Source: Guyanagaster necrorhizus
Taxonomy: Eukaryota > Basidiomycota > Agaricomycetes > Agaricales > Physalacriaceae
Assembly: GCF_019112545.1 (NCBI RefSeq)
Contig: NW_025064884.1
Span: 611,938-675,937, forward strand
Reading direction: 5' to 3'
Length of the DNA: 64,000 nt
Shown here: positions 35,223-48,900 of the stretch, piece by piece
Position numbering within the stretch: the stretch's first letter is position 1
How the letters are laid out: each line of letters opens with the position of its first letter
Program-made: the position numbers and the translations under genes
Notes under the pieces: model-generated
The model's database searches: none
Told to the model about the DNA's origin: nothing
The model's input: the letters and a program-made list of their open reading frames with translations, nothing else

Positions 35223-38200
35223 GCAATTCCACTTGGTTGGCCAAAGAACTTAATGATATGTCTCAGAATACTGTCAGTCAAACTTATGCTATTTCTATAG
35301 GTACTCATGTATACACATATTTGAATATACCTAACTCTGCTTCTCCTAACACACCAAAGAAATTGCAAAAACCAGAATTCAACTGCCCACAGGCTGAACA
35401 AAGAGAGAGACCCCTAATGACTGGCTAAAGCTATTCAAGACTGAATAGACTTAGCAAGCCATTTGAAATACTAAGGACAAGATTGAAGCAAGGACTGTGC
35501 TCAAGAACTGGGTACACAAGACTCAGACCAAGGAAATCATTGATGAGATGATTGAAGGAATGAGGAAGACAGAAAGAAACTAAGCCTTGGAATGGCTAGA
35601 TAAACTAAAGAGACTCAGGAAATATATTCATCAACAAAAGGCTGCAGAGAGAGATCTAATCATCAGGGTACAGATCAAGACTCTCTCTAACTAATCCATG
35701 CATGTGATCACTGCTCTAATTGACAGTGGCTGCATTAGAAGTTCCATCAATCATGCTTTCATCATCAAGCATAATCTACTGATCTGAGCCACTGCCAGTC
35801 TGATTCCAGTTTACAATGCTAACAGGATCAAGAACCAAGCTGGTTCAATCACAGAGTTTGTCAAACTCTGGTTAATGATTAGAGATCATTTGAAACAGAT
35901 CAACTTAGTTGTGACTGAGCTGGAATCCAAAGAGATCTTCTTTGGTCATGACTGGCTCACATGGTATAACTCATTAATCAATTAGAAGACAGAGTGGATC
36001 ACTTTTGCACAATATTATTGCTGAAAAATTCTCTTCAAGCTATCTGACACAAACTCAGAGGATTGATGGGATGAGGAAATAGAGAAAGGAGAAACAATAT
36101 TTGCTGTAGACCTGAACTATATGACTCATATTTGAGTGGTATATCATGCCAATGACCTGACAGCAAGAGCCAATAAGAAGATCAAGACATTCAAGGAACT
36201 GGTATCTGAATGGGCATATGATTTCCATGATCTGTTCACCAAAGAGAACTTCAATGAACTACCAGAGCTAAAGCCTTGAGATCACACAATCAAACTCATT
36301 CCTAATGCCAACACTAATCTTGATTGTAAAGTATACAACTTTAACATACCAAAACAGATTAAGTTAGACAAGTTCTTAGAGGAGAATTTGTCTAGTGGAT
36401 GAATAAGACTATCAGAGTCCTCTATTGTGTCACTCTTCTTTTTTGTAAAAAAGAAGAATGGCAAACTCTGACTGGTTCAGAATTATCAGAAACTCAATGA
36501 GATGATGATCAAGAATTGTTATCCTCTCTCACTGATTTCTGAATTAATGGACAAATTGCATAGCACCCACTACTACACCAAGCTTGATGTTTGGTGGAAA
36601 TACAACAATGTGTGGATCAAGGAGGGAGATAAATGGAAGTCAGCCTTCTAAACCAATTGCAGACTCTTCAAGCCAACAGTTATGTTCTTTGGATTGACCA
36701 ATTCCTCTGTGACATTCTAATAGATGATAAACAATATTTTCAAAGATCTCATTGCCATGGAAAAGATCACTATCTATCTGAATAACATCCTAATCATATC
36801 AAAAGATCAAGAGGAACACCAGCATCTAGTCTATCAGATGCTGAAACTAATGAGAAAACACAAACTATTTCTCAAAGCTAAGAAGTGCAAATTCAAGACA
36901 CTAGAAACTGAGTACCTCAGAGTAATTATCAGTGAAGAAAGCATTTGAATGAACCCTATCAAAGTGGCAGGGGTAACAGAATGGCTGAAGCTGACCAAGA
37001 AGAAATTAAAATCCTTTCTCAGATTTACAAAATTTTACCATTAATTTATCTGAGATTACAGCAAGATTGTCTGCCCCATGACCCAGCTCAGAGAATGCTC
37101 TCTGAACCTGGAGAATAGCTCAGCAATCTACATTTGACAATTTGAAGAGGCAATTAGCTAAAGATATGATACTTGTAGTATCAATAGAGAAAGAGAAATT
37201 TTGAATTGAGGCTGACTCAAGCAAAGAGATGATAGGTGCAATTCTCTTACAGAAGCAGAATGGAAAATAGTGATCCATTGTATTTCTCTCAAAGATGTTG
37301 ACCACCACTAAATGCAATTATGAGATCTATGACAAAGAACTCTTAGCTATTATGCTGGCACTCACTGAATGGAGGCATTATCTGATTAGTGCCATTCATA
37401 CCTTTGAGGTCTGAACCAATCATCAAAACCTATGCTACTTTTGATTGCCACAGAAACTCAATCAATGATAAGCCCACTGAGTCACTGAGCTCATATAATA
37501 TTAATATACATTGCATTATAAAGCAAAGACAGAAAACAAAAAGGCAGATCTGTTGAGTTGTAGGGCCAATCATGACCAGAGAGAGAAAGACAATAAAGGA
37601 GTAACTCTCCTGAAACTAAAACACTTTCACACCATGATCATGCCAATAAAGAAAGAGGTCTATGAGCAGATTAAGAGTGCAATATAATAGACAGAATTAT
37701 AAGACTAATGAATTGCTCTCTTAATCAATTATAAGTAGAGTATGATTAAATCAGAGAATTTGATATACTATGACAATTGAATCTATATTTTCTGAGACTA
37801 TGCACTCTAAGAGGAGCTCATTGCTATTTCTTATAATTATACTACTGCTAGACACTTTAGGATCATAAAGATGAAGGAACTAGTACTATGGGAGTACTGG
37901 TGGCTAAAAATAAGGCAAGACGTCAAGCAGTACATAAAGAGGTGTGAAACTTGCTAGCAGACCAAGATGAGTATATAGGCAAAAGCTATCTCACTTCATC
38001 CAAATGAAATCCTCACAAAACTGTAGACTCACATCTTGGTTGACATGGTTATTGGACTCTCAGATTGTAATAGCTATGATATTATTATCATTATTGTTGA
38101 CTGATTCTCAAAGGTGATTATTCTCATCACATGTTCAATAGAGCTATTCTCTAAGAGATGGACCAAAATCTTGCATGATAAAGTCTATGTAAAACATAAA

Positions 38201-38529
38201 ATGCCTCAAGTTGTCATCTTGAATTAGGATCTACAATTCATGTTTAAATTCCTTAACAGTCTCTATCATCTACTCAACATCTGAAGCAATGCATCAACTG
38301 CCTATCATCTACAAACAGATAGGCAAACTGAACACATCAATCAAAAGATCAAAAAGTATCTTCAAATGTTCATTAATCACAGACAGGATGATTGGACAGA
38401 ATAGCTTGCTCTTGTGGCATTCTAACACAATAACTGCATGCATTCAGCAACTAATAAGACCCTCTTCTTTGTTAATCATAGCCATCACCTATACATTATT
38501 ATCATGAATCAACACAAAATCACAACACC
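35219..38529 (+). pseudogene. pol: pol, PR to integrase (element F)
   Basis: The protease motif DSGCIRSS at about 35722 keeps its Asp. The reverse transcriptase box reads YLNNIL (about 36774-36792), so both catalytic Asp are replaced by Asn through G-to-A changes. RNase H, the H2C2 domain (about 37850-37970) and integrase core follow. G interrupts the frame just after the core, before the chromodomain. A dead copy. Confidence 0.84.
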
Positions 38530-39104
38530 TATTAGGCTTCTACTAACACTCACAAATCTCTAGCATCATTTCTGTCAGGGTCCAATTTTAGATGCTGAGT
38601 CTAGGTCTGATTTTGATATAAAAGTATGATGAGGATGATGATGTAAGCTATAAAAATTTCATGGAGAGAGAGATAAAGAGTTGTGGCTGGTAGATATAGT
38701 CTACTATTGTAGCAAAAGTATTTGCATCAGATAGTTAGAGAGTATAGTAAGTGTATTAAACCTTAGCTCAAAACTGGGATACATCAGTATGTACTACTGT
38801 CTTACATACTGTCTAAAGAATCTTATGCCCTACAGGTGACTATTGTCTGCTTTTCATGCCCTCTGCTTATTGTCTGGAATAACAATGACTATGCTCTTAT
38901 TTTTGTTCATTATTGTCACTCTGCCATACTATTACTATGGTGAGTTTCTCATATGCTGCAGTTCTCATTGTGTTCAAGATATAGGATGGTGATGATTACT
39001 CTATTGTTTCTTATCATCTTATTGTGCATTGATGAATAAAGTGTAGCCATAGTGTCATCATGTTAAGTATTAGCAGGTCATGATTTAAAGGCAAAATTGT
39101 GACA
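38530..39104 (-). repeat. 3' LTR of element G (575 bp)
   Basis: It pairs with the interrupted 5' LTR pieces at 53608-53949 and 62373-62509, which align with it in order. On the minus strand the run gaggagagagtaa lies beside it (about 39105-39120) as polypurine tract. Confidence 0.9.
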
Positions 39105-39149
39105 TTACTCTCTCCTCAAAGCAATCATCCTCAATTGCTCAGAGCAGCC

Positions 39150-42100
39150 CAGAAAAGAGAGATCATGCTTTATCTTTGCCATCAATTTCAGTGGAAACAT
39201 CATTAGTGCAGTCAAGAAAATAGAATTGGTTGACAAAGGTTCTAGCAGCTAGATTATCTTTCTCTTGCTATATAAATAGCTTTTTGCATTTAAAGGGAGT
39301 TCAGTCTTTTCTGAAGAGCAATCATCACATATGAATATACTCTGACTTGTCAAACATTGGTTGACCCACTAGAGCAAAGTTGATAGCTGCCAGAAAATTT
39401 TAGCATGTCTAATACTTGGTGATAAAGGTCTTTGCATGTGAAAGATCATTTTTCACATACTATTGGTTTTCCTCATTGCCATACCCCTTGAAATAGACTA
39501 AAAACCACTGTTTCCTGTGTCAAATCTTATCATCAAGGATGACATTAATTTCATATTCATCTTTATCATCAACCACTACAGGTTTAGATGGTGATGGTTT
39601 CTGCTGATTAGAAAATTCAGCCTATTGGAATAATTTAAGCAAAGCTTCATTGAAGACTGAATGGATTTTTCAAGTCTTCAGAATGAATAATTCATATGCC
39701 CCATTACCTACTTTTTTTGTGATCTTAAAGAGCTCTCTATATTTATCATCCAGCTTTTTCATGTCCTGTCTGTCTTTAGGTTTTTCATATCTAGCATGAC
39801 TTGATCTCCTGGTTGATACTCTTTTTCTGATGCTCTTTTCTTGTCATATTGTTTTTTTATTGAGTCTGCTGCTTTTAAGAGTGCTTGTTCTGTCTCATCA
39901 TAGATCTTCTTTATTTCAGTAGCAAAATCTTTTGCTCAGGGTACTTGACTGTCCCTTTATGAGAGGTTTATTCTAGTGTTAAGATGTACACTAGTTTTCA
40001 CAAAGAATGGACTAAAGCCTGTGGCAGAGTTTTCTTGGTTGTTGTGAGCAAATCCTGCTAAGGGGAGCCATTCTGTCCAGTCATCCTGCTGATGATTGAT
40101 GAATATTCATAAATATTTTTCAATCTCTTGATTGACTCTCTCCATTTGTCTATCTGTTTAAGGATGGTATGCTGTTGATGGATTCCTAGTGATTCTGAGT
40201 AGCTTGTACAGCTCTTTTATAAACTGTGAGATAAATTGTAGATCTTGGTCTGAGATAAATTTGTCTGGAAGGCCATGGTGGGCATATACATGGTCTCAAA
40301 AAAGTCATGTCCACCCTTCCACAATCAAACTCATGTTGGTGGCAATGGGAATAAGTTCTTTAGAAAATTGATTCACAATAGCTAGAATAGCATCATGTCC
40401 TTCAGACTTAGAAAGAGAGCCTACCATATCTACTAAAATCACCTTCTATTTGTCTGAAGAGATCTCATTAGAGTGTAGTGGTGCTGTTCACTTCTGAGTG
40501 TTGGCTTTAGTTCTTTGGCATGTTTCACACCCTTTGATATAGGCTTCTACTAATTTTCAAAGGTTAGGCCACCAATAGTTTCAGGTGATCAGCTCTTATG
40601 TTTTTGCAATCCTTGGGTATCCTGCTGTTGGATGGTCATGGCAAGTGGCTATGATTTTCCCTCATAGTTTCTTGCTTGCTGAGATATACAATCAGTTGTG
40701 GAAATAGAGTACCCTCTCCTTAAGGGTCCACCCTTTCTCTTCACTGTTAATAGTCAACTGTCCTGAGTTCTCTGTGAATTTCTTTTCCCTTTGCATCTTT
40801 TTCAAGATTTCAGAGGCAGTTAGAAAGATCATGGCATTTGTATAGAACATTTTTGGCTTGAGTACTACTATTTCTTCATTATCCTTTCCTCCTTGATCAT
40901 GGTCTGCTCTTTGGCTGAGTAGGTCTGCCTTTTTGTTGGCAGCATCTGGTTTATGAAGGAGGCTAAAGTGGTATTCAGTCAATTTGGTTACCTATCATAC
41001 TTGTTGTTGATTCAGTTTTTGTGGTTTTTTGAAATACTGGAGGTTTTGGTGATCAGTCTATATTTCAAAATCATACTTGGCTCTCATCAAATAATGATGC
41101 CATTCATCCAAGGCTGTCATTATTGCAAGCAACTCCTTGTCATAGATTTTATAATTTCATTCTGTGACAGAGAGTGCTTTTGACAGGTATGCAATTGGTT
41201 TCCACTGTCCCTTCTGTTCTTGGCTAAGAATGGCTCCTAGAGCTTCTTCAGATGTATCTGCTTTGACCTTAAACCTTCCATCATCAATGGAAATAGCCAG
41301 AATGGGATCTGAACAAATCTAGTGCTTGATTTCTTGGAATGCCTGTTTCTAGGCTTCTTCCCACTTCCACTCTGCCTTTCTGGTAAGCTTGGTTAGTAGC
41401 AAGGCCACTCAACTATATTCTTCTATGAATTGTCAATAAAAGTTAGCAAATCCTAAAAAGAATTGCAGTTCCTTCTTCTTAGCTAGTGTGGGCCACTCTT
41501 ATACTTCTGCTGTCTTTATGAGATCTATTCATAGTCTTCCTTCAGTGATAATGAGTCCTAGATATTCTATTTTCAGAGTTTCAAACTCATATTTTTCTGG
41601 TTTTAGATATAATTTGTTTTCTCAAAGAATTTGTAGCATCTGCCATACTACAGCTTGGTGCTCTTCAAGGGTCTTTGAGAAAATCATTATATTATCCAGA
41701 TAAATGGTGACCTTTCCTTGCATGATAAGGTCTTGAAAAACATCATTTATCATAGTCTGAAAAGTTGCTGGAGAGTTGGTGAGTTCAAAGAACATCATTA
41801 GTGGCTCAAACAGTTCTCAGTTGGTTCAGAATGCAGCTTTCTATTTATCTCCTTCTTTGATTTAAATATTATTATATTCCCACCAGACATCCAGTTTGAT
41901 GAAGTATCTGGCTTCTGATAGTTTGTCTATGAGCTTGGAAATCAATGAAAGTGGATACTGATTTTTAATGGTAAGATCATTAAGTTTTCAGTAATTCTGA
42001 ACTGGTCATAACTTTCCATCCTTCTTTCTTATGAAAAAGAAGAGGGAGACTATAGGAGACTTAGATACTTGAATTCTTCTATTAGTTAGGTTTTCATCCA

Positions 42101-43037
42101 GAAATTTGTCTAACTCTTCCTGTTCAGCTCTTTCTGGTGGATACACCTTGCAGTTCAGATTAGTGTTTACTCCTGGTATCAGTTCAATAGCATGATTCCA
42201 TGGTTTTCTTGGTGGTAGTTCATCAAAGTTTTTCTTGCTGAATACATTAATAAAGTCTCTATACTATCTGGAAACCATCTCTTCAATGAACTTCTTAGGT
42301 TTTTCTGTATATGCTTTGACAGCTAACTCATTTAAAATAGTGCCAGCTGCCTAGATCTCTATGGCTCATTGAGGATCTACCATTAAGAGTCAATCTCTCT
42401 CTTTCATTTCCTGCCATATCATTTCTTCTGGTTCATCTTGGTCTGAATGGACTCTCTGTCTTCTGACACAGATGCATTCATTAAAAACAACTTCTCTTTC
42501 CTTCTAATCTATCTATAGATTATGCTTCCAAAGCCAATCATATCCTAAGAACACTTCTTGATTGTGGAGATAGGTTACAGTAAAGTATATTCACTCAACA
42601 TGCCCATTTTCAGTGGTTATTCATAGTTCACAGTACTCTAATATAGACTCTCCATTATTAAGAGTTCTATCTGCATTATACACTGGAATGAGTCTAGAAA
42701 TTTTTTAGATATTGAACTCATTCTATCAGATAAAGTCTTTATCTATAGAACTTCTCATGCACTCACTGTCTAATAAGGTCTCAGTGCTCACCACTTGATG
42801 CATGTCCAGTGTCTCTAGTTAGATTCAGAGGACAGTTTCATCTCTGCTCTTTCCTCTTTGTATATACTTTTTCCCTTGTCATACTTCTTCTAGCACCTAC
42901 AGTGCTTTATCTTCTCCTATACTTCAGAGTATACTGATCAGATTCTGATTGGCTTTAGCCTGCCATTTCAGATGTACTTATCTTTTCAGCATAGCTAAGG
43001 CTGCTGGGTTTAGAGATTCTTTTATAGCCTATAGTAC
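39150..43037 (-). pseudogene. pol: pol (element G): PR-RT-RNaseH-IN-chromodomain
   Basis: Reading right to left: a protease remnant with DSECMRS near 42765 (Gly to Glu), reverse transcriptase at about 41400-42100 whose box reads YLDNIM near 41690 (second Asp lost), RNase H around 41000-41290, the H2C2 domain around 40500-40680, integrase core 40080-40450, and a chromodomain at about 39430-39560 with a Phe-Lys-Gly-Tyr-Gly block. The N-terminal end is cut by J. The exact stop codon is unclear because of substitutions, so the left boundary is approximate. Confidence 0.78.
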
Positions 43038-43500
43038 TGTTATGATTTTTTCTTTCTTTTCTTGATTTAATCTCTATTGATGCTTAGTCAGAGTGCCAGA
43101 ATGAGTGCTTAGGACCATGAGACAAGGCTTAGTCATCACAAATAGCTAAGTCCATCATTGTCCCTTGATGCAATAGCATTGCTCAATGATGCACAATCAA
43201 CCTTTTATGTATAGTAATGATGCCCTAAGACAATGGGCACAATGGACTCAGAAACACACAATTAGCTATAGTATTATTATTAGCAGACCTTGTACAGTAT
43301 TTAAGACCACTCACTCTTGCTAGTAACCCTCAGCTTTGAGCTAAAGTTTATCTTCACACTATTCTATACTTGAGCTGATTTCTTTGGCCTTATGATATAT
43401 TGATCAGAATATGCATCAAGTGAACTCAGCTGATCTCTTGAAGTGTGAGAGGATATCTGTTTATCACATGTATCTGTTCACATAATACTTAGGTCTAACA
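43038..43500 (+). repeat. 5' LTR of element J (463 bp)
   Basis: Starts TGTTATGATTTT and ends GTCTAACA. It holds TATTTAAG and agctttgagctaa; the primer-binding site attagcttgaagct follows directly. Confidence 0.94.
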
Positions 43501-43557
43501 ATTAGCTTGAAGCTTCATCTTCTCTTTCCTCATGCACTATAGTGCAGAGGAAACCAA

Positions 43558-45996
43558 ATGCTCAATCTCACTCTATCAGACCTGAATTTCGACTGAAAGT
43601 TCTTTGAACTTCTTGCTTCTATTATCAGAACATTATTAGAATTATTGGTGATCATCCAGCTGTACTAGAGACACCAATCAATCACTGCTTGGACTATTAG
43701 GCATTATAACGAGTTCTAACACATTTGACAGATTTTACAAAACATAACCCCTGACCTCTCACTCTATGACATCCCTGAATCTCAATGAATGTCCCACCAG
43801 CCTCCAACAAGTCTCTTACCCAAAGCTGAGTCTAGCAGCTTGCATCAAGAGGATATTCAAGAAGAAGAAGAATACTGATACCCTTTCAGATGACTCAGTA
43901 GAGACTGACACTCACATCACAGAATTCAGAAACCCATAGACCTGAGGACCACCCTCTGACCATGAGGATGAAAACCTCCTGGAGGACTTCTTCTAGCAGT
44001 CTCCTTGCCCTGACAATTTCAGAGATACCTGAACCCATAGGATTGTGAACCATACTAGAGACTCTCTCAGTCCCACTTAGATGGCTGCAAGAGCCTGACT
44101 CTCAGCTTCTAGAAGCCAGTCTCACAGCTCTACCACCTCCACCCACTACTCAGTCAGGACTAGCAGTGAGCTGGGAAGGGTCTTCTCAGACTGGCTTGAT
44201 GACAAATGAAGATACAGAGAGAACCAGAATGAAATTGTCTATAGACTATTCCCTGCCTGGGACCTTAACATCCTTTTCAACTATGATGAGGCTCTCTGAC
44301 AAGAAGAGCAGAGACAGTGAGACCTCCCACAGCCACTCTGAAGCAAGCTTAAGGAGCACCTCATTCTCCAGGAGCAGGCAAGGAGGGCCACTGAGCATGA
44401 CTGGCAAAATAGAGAGCAGCAGAGAAACATTGAAAGGGACCAGCTTGTAAGAGCCAACATCAGCAACTGGTATGGACTTCAACTGGAAGTCGCATCAGTA
44501 CTTGTGCTAGTATGAGCAGATCACTTGACCTCCACCTTGGTCTTCAAAGAGCCAAGCACCACCAAAACTGACCCCTGAGCTTCAGAGGCCTAGATCAATG
44601 CAGAAGTCCTTACTGCTGATAAAGCCTGAGCAAGAAGAAGAACTCATTCCTCAGCCTGGAACAATATTCCAAGAACCACTCCACACCCTCCAACTTCACA
44701 GTATTCCCCTCCCTGATGAACCTCTAATACCAACACTATGTTCAGCAATGATAAGTCCATTCTCAGACACTACAGGTTATGAGTCCCTAGTACTGTCCAC
44801 ATCCTCACTCACACTCTCTAAAGGTTCCTCAGCAGTTGTGTGGTCAGACAGCTCCTCAATGATGAGTACTAAAGAAACATCCAGCTCTATCATAAGTAAG
44901 TAGAGGCAGTGAGAGTGACAGGTGAAAACTAGTATGACTCCAATATCAGAAGTCAACCTGCTTTCATCTATCTCAATGCTTCAGACTTTTCAGACCCCAC
45001 TGCTGAGCCAAGTACTCAGCCAGAACAGCAGATCGATAGTATGATCACAAGAGGACAAGGAGAGTTCCTATAATCTGCTCATTGTTTTCCTTCTCAAGGA
45101 AGAGGGTGATGAGAAGACTAAAAACACCACAAGAGCTGCCATATGATCCTCAGAAGGATATGGATGAGGAAGAATTGAAAAGAATGAGAAAAAAGGCTAG
45201 AAAACAGGAGTACCAGAAGTACTATCTGCAAGGGATAAATTTCTTATGGTGCAACACTGCCTGGATGATGTCACAAATGAGACAATTATACTTACATTCT
45301 ATATCTGACAAGTGAATAGAAATCCTGAGGTATGTGGCAACTGACTATGCCACCTGGCAGTACAACAAGAAACAGTCAGAACAAAAGATCAAAAAATACA
45401 AAATAGGTGACAAAGCAGCCACAGACTATTTCAATAAGCTGAAATGCTTTGCAAAGCTCACCAGAATTCAGGATGATATAGCAAACAATGGGCAAATAGT
45501 CAAGACTCTCAAGAGAGGCATTCTCTCCTCATATATCATGATGATCTCTGCTATTGGTGTCAAAGCCTTGATGCTGATCAGCTATGATGAGTGGAAAGAA
45601 AGGATTATCAAAATATACAAGGAGCAACAAAGGCAGAAAGCAGAATTGTTGATCCTTCAAGATTACATCAAGAAGCTGATCCTGCCAACCCTGAACAAGT
45701 CAGAGACAACTGTCAGAAAGTCATTGGGACCCTCGACAGCCCCCACCTATGGAAGTCAGAAGACTGGAACAGGAATCACATATACTAAGGCAGGAAAGCT
45801 GATAGACATAGATTGGATGAAGAAGGAGAGTAAATGCTTCAACTGTGGCCAAAAGAGCCACATGGCAAAGGACTGCCTGAAGAAGAAATAAACATGCAAA
45901 GACATTCAGGCACAGATTGCTGACTTGCAGAAGGAAGAGGAAGAATTCAACAAAGAAATCAAAGTGGAAGAGACAAAAGATAAAGCTGATCAGTGA
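43558..45996 (+). pseudogene. gag: ORF1 and gag with internal deletion (element J)
   Basis: The ATG at 43558 starts the hydrophobic N-terminal segment (Phe-Phe-Glu-Leu-Leu-Ala onward), interrupted by stops. The charged region is at about 44250-44460. The capsid-like part is joined near 45380 to a point about 717 bases further along than in A, so the first half of the capsid is missing while the frame is kept: 185 codons are open across the junction (45334-45891). The knuckle CFNCGQKSHMAKDC is at about 45838-45880. The TGA stop is at 45994-45996. Confidence 0.82.
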
Positions 45997-48900
45997 GTGA
46001 TTCCACTGGGTTGGCCAAGGACTTTTATGGTGTGCAACCACCAGCTGTTAGTCAGACTGATAAAATCTCTGTAGTTACTCCTATGCCTACTGTATCAGTG
46101 CATTTGAATATACCCCAGTCACTTCCTTTGCACATCAAAGAATTACAAAAAGAAAAAACTCAAATGCCCTCAGGCCAAACAGAGATAGAGAGCTCCACCA
46201 CATGGCTCAAGCCATTCAATACTGAATGGACTTAAAGGGCCATCAGAGATGCCAAGGATGAAGCCACAGCAAAAGTCATGCTCAAGAATTGGATCTATTT
46301 AACTTGAACCAAAGAAGTAATTGATGAGGTGGTGGAGGAAATGAAAAAAGCCAAATGATGCTAAGCTCTGGAATGGCTCAATGAACTTCATAGGCCATGA
46401 AAGTTCATTCAATGATCCAAAACACCTGGATGAGACTTACTCACTAAAGCCCAGATCAAGACTCTTACATCTTGAACAACCCATACAGTAACTGCTTTGA
46501 TTGACAGTAGTTGCACTGAGAGCTTGATTAACCATGCTTTCATTAATAAGCACAAACTTTTCATCTGAGCCACAGCAGCCCCTATCCCAGTTTATAATGC
46601 TGATAGGACTAAGAATCAGACTGGTTCAATCACTGAATTTGTTGAGCTCAGGCTCACAATCAGTGATCACTCTGAACAAATTGACCTGGCCATCACAGAT
46701 CTTGGAACCAAAGAGATTTTTCTTGGCCATGATTGGCTAATACATCATAATCTGCTGATCAATTAGAAAACTGGAAGGATTACATTTGCAAGATGCTAAT
46801 ATCAGAAAATTCCATTCAAATTGCCTGACAAAGACCTAGAAGATCAGTGGGATGAAGAAATGGAGGATGGAGAAACTATCCTTGCCATCAATCTCCAGCA
46901 TGAAATACATATTTGAGCTATTCATCATGCCAACAATCTGGCTGCCAGAGCCAATAAATGAAAGGAGGAAAGGATGTTTGAGAAAATAGTGTCTAAATGA
47001 GCACACAATTTCAAAGACTTGTTTGAAAAAGAGAGTTTCAACAAGTTACCAGAATCCAAACTATGGAATCATACTATCAAGCTTATCCCAAATGCCAATG
47101 CCAACCTGGATTGCAAAACCTATCCACTTGACAATAATGAGCAACAGAAACTTGATAAGTTCTTAGATGAGAACTTATCCAGCAGATGTATCCAACCATC
47201 AAAGTCCTCAATGGCTTCACCATTCTTCTTTGTCAAGAAGAAGGATGGCAAGCTCCAACCAGTCCAAGACTATCAGAAGCTTAATGAAATGATGATCAAA
47301 AACCAATATCCTCTTCCACTGATCTCAAAATTAATGGACAAGCTCTGAGATGCTAAATTTTACACTAAACTCAATGTTTGATGGGGCTACAATAATATCC
47401 AAATCAAAGAAGAGGATAAATGGAAAGCTGCATTCAGAACAAATCAGGAATTATTCAAGCTGATGGTCATGTTCTTTGGGCTCACCAATTCTCCTGCAAC
47501 TTTTCAGTGGATGATGAATAACATTTTCAAGGACCTCATCTCCACTGAGAAGGTTACTATTTATCTTGATGACATTCTAATCATGTTGAAAATGAAAGAG
47601 GAGCATAAGAAGCTAGTACAATAAGTACTAGCTCTCATGAGGAAGCACAAGTTGTTCCTCAAAGCAGAGAAATGTGAATTCAAGATACTCAAAACCAAGT
47701 ACCTCAGAGTCATCATTAGTGAGAGAAGCATTTAGATGGACCCTATCAAGATAACAGAGGTAACAGAGTGACCTGAGCCAGTCAAGAAAAAGGAGCTGCA
47801 GTCTTTTCTCAGATTCACCAATTTCTACTGACATTTCATCTGAGACTACAGCAAGATTGTCTGGCCAATGACACAGTTGACTGACAATGCCTCCTGGATA
47901 TGGGAACCCTCTCAACAGGCAGCTTTTAACAACCTTAAATGACAACTTGCCAAGGACATAGTCCTCACCATTCCAACATAAGAAGAGAGGTTCTGAATCA
48001 AAGCCAACTCGAGTGAGAGAGCAATTGAAACTATCCTATCCCAGAAACAGGATAGAAGGTGACACTCTGTCACATTCCTGTCCAAGGCACTCACAATCAT
48101 GGAGTAAAACTATGAGATCTATGACAAAGAGCTACTTGCTATTATGCTCACCCTGGAGGAATAGTAGTATTATCTGATCGAGGCCATAGAAGTTTTTGAA
48201 ATTTAGACAGATCACCAGAACCTTTAGTACTTTTGACAACTGCAAAAGCTGAATTGCTGACAAGCAAGATGGGTTATAGAGCTCAGCCAATACTAATACA
48301 CCCTTCATCATAAGGCAGGAACAGCCAACAAGAAGGCCAATCTTCTAAGCCAATATGCAGATCATGACCAGAGAGGAGCTAATAATGAAGGAGTAATGCT
48401 ATTATGGTCTGAACACTTCAAGGCCATGATCATACCAACAGAGAAAGAAGTTCATAAGTGCATCAAAAGCATGACTTGAGATAACTGAAAATGGGACCAA
48501 CAGATGGCTCTATCTCTCAATCATGAGTGAGGAATGATGAAGGAAGGAGGCCTGATCTGCTACAACAGATGAATCTATATTCTCTGGGATCAAGGACTCC
48601 ATAATGAAATCATTGCCACTTGTCATAACCATGTGATGGCTGGCCATTCTGGTATCACCAAAACTAAGAAATTAGTATTATGGGAATACTGGTGGCCCAA
48701 AATAGATAATGACATTACTACATACATCAAAGCATATGAAGTTTGTCAATAAGATAAATCATCAACACAGGTCCAGACCACACTACTCCACTCAAATGAG
48801 GTCTTTTCATCACTATAGATCCACATCTCAGTCAACATGATTACTGAACTTCCTGACTGTAATGACTATTCTGCAATCATCATCATAGTCGATCAATTTT

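Larger units (their letters stand above)
31823..38529 (+). mobile_element. Element F, 5' part (cut by G)
   Basis: It contains a 5' LTR, gag and most of pol, up to the end of the integrase core, where G is inserted at 38530. The rest is off the right edge. It is inserted into element E's pol after the flank tgata. Confidence 0.86.
38530..43037 (-). mobile_element. Element G, 3' part (divergent family)
   Basis: This minus-strand element has a different LTR (575 bp, starting TATTAGGCTTCTAC on the plus strand) and pol only distantly similar to the other copies. It is inserted in F after acacc. J interrupts it at 43037/50389. Its 5' LTR, at 53608, is in turn cut by H and I. Confidence 0.88.

Noticed and set aside
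44246..44482. Minus-strand frame of 78 codons rich in Leu/Val as a membrane protein
   Set aside because: Antisense to the Gln/Glu/Arg-rich stretch of J's ORF1; reverse reading of such codons yields Leu, Ser and Val.
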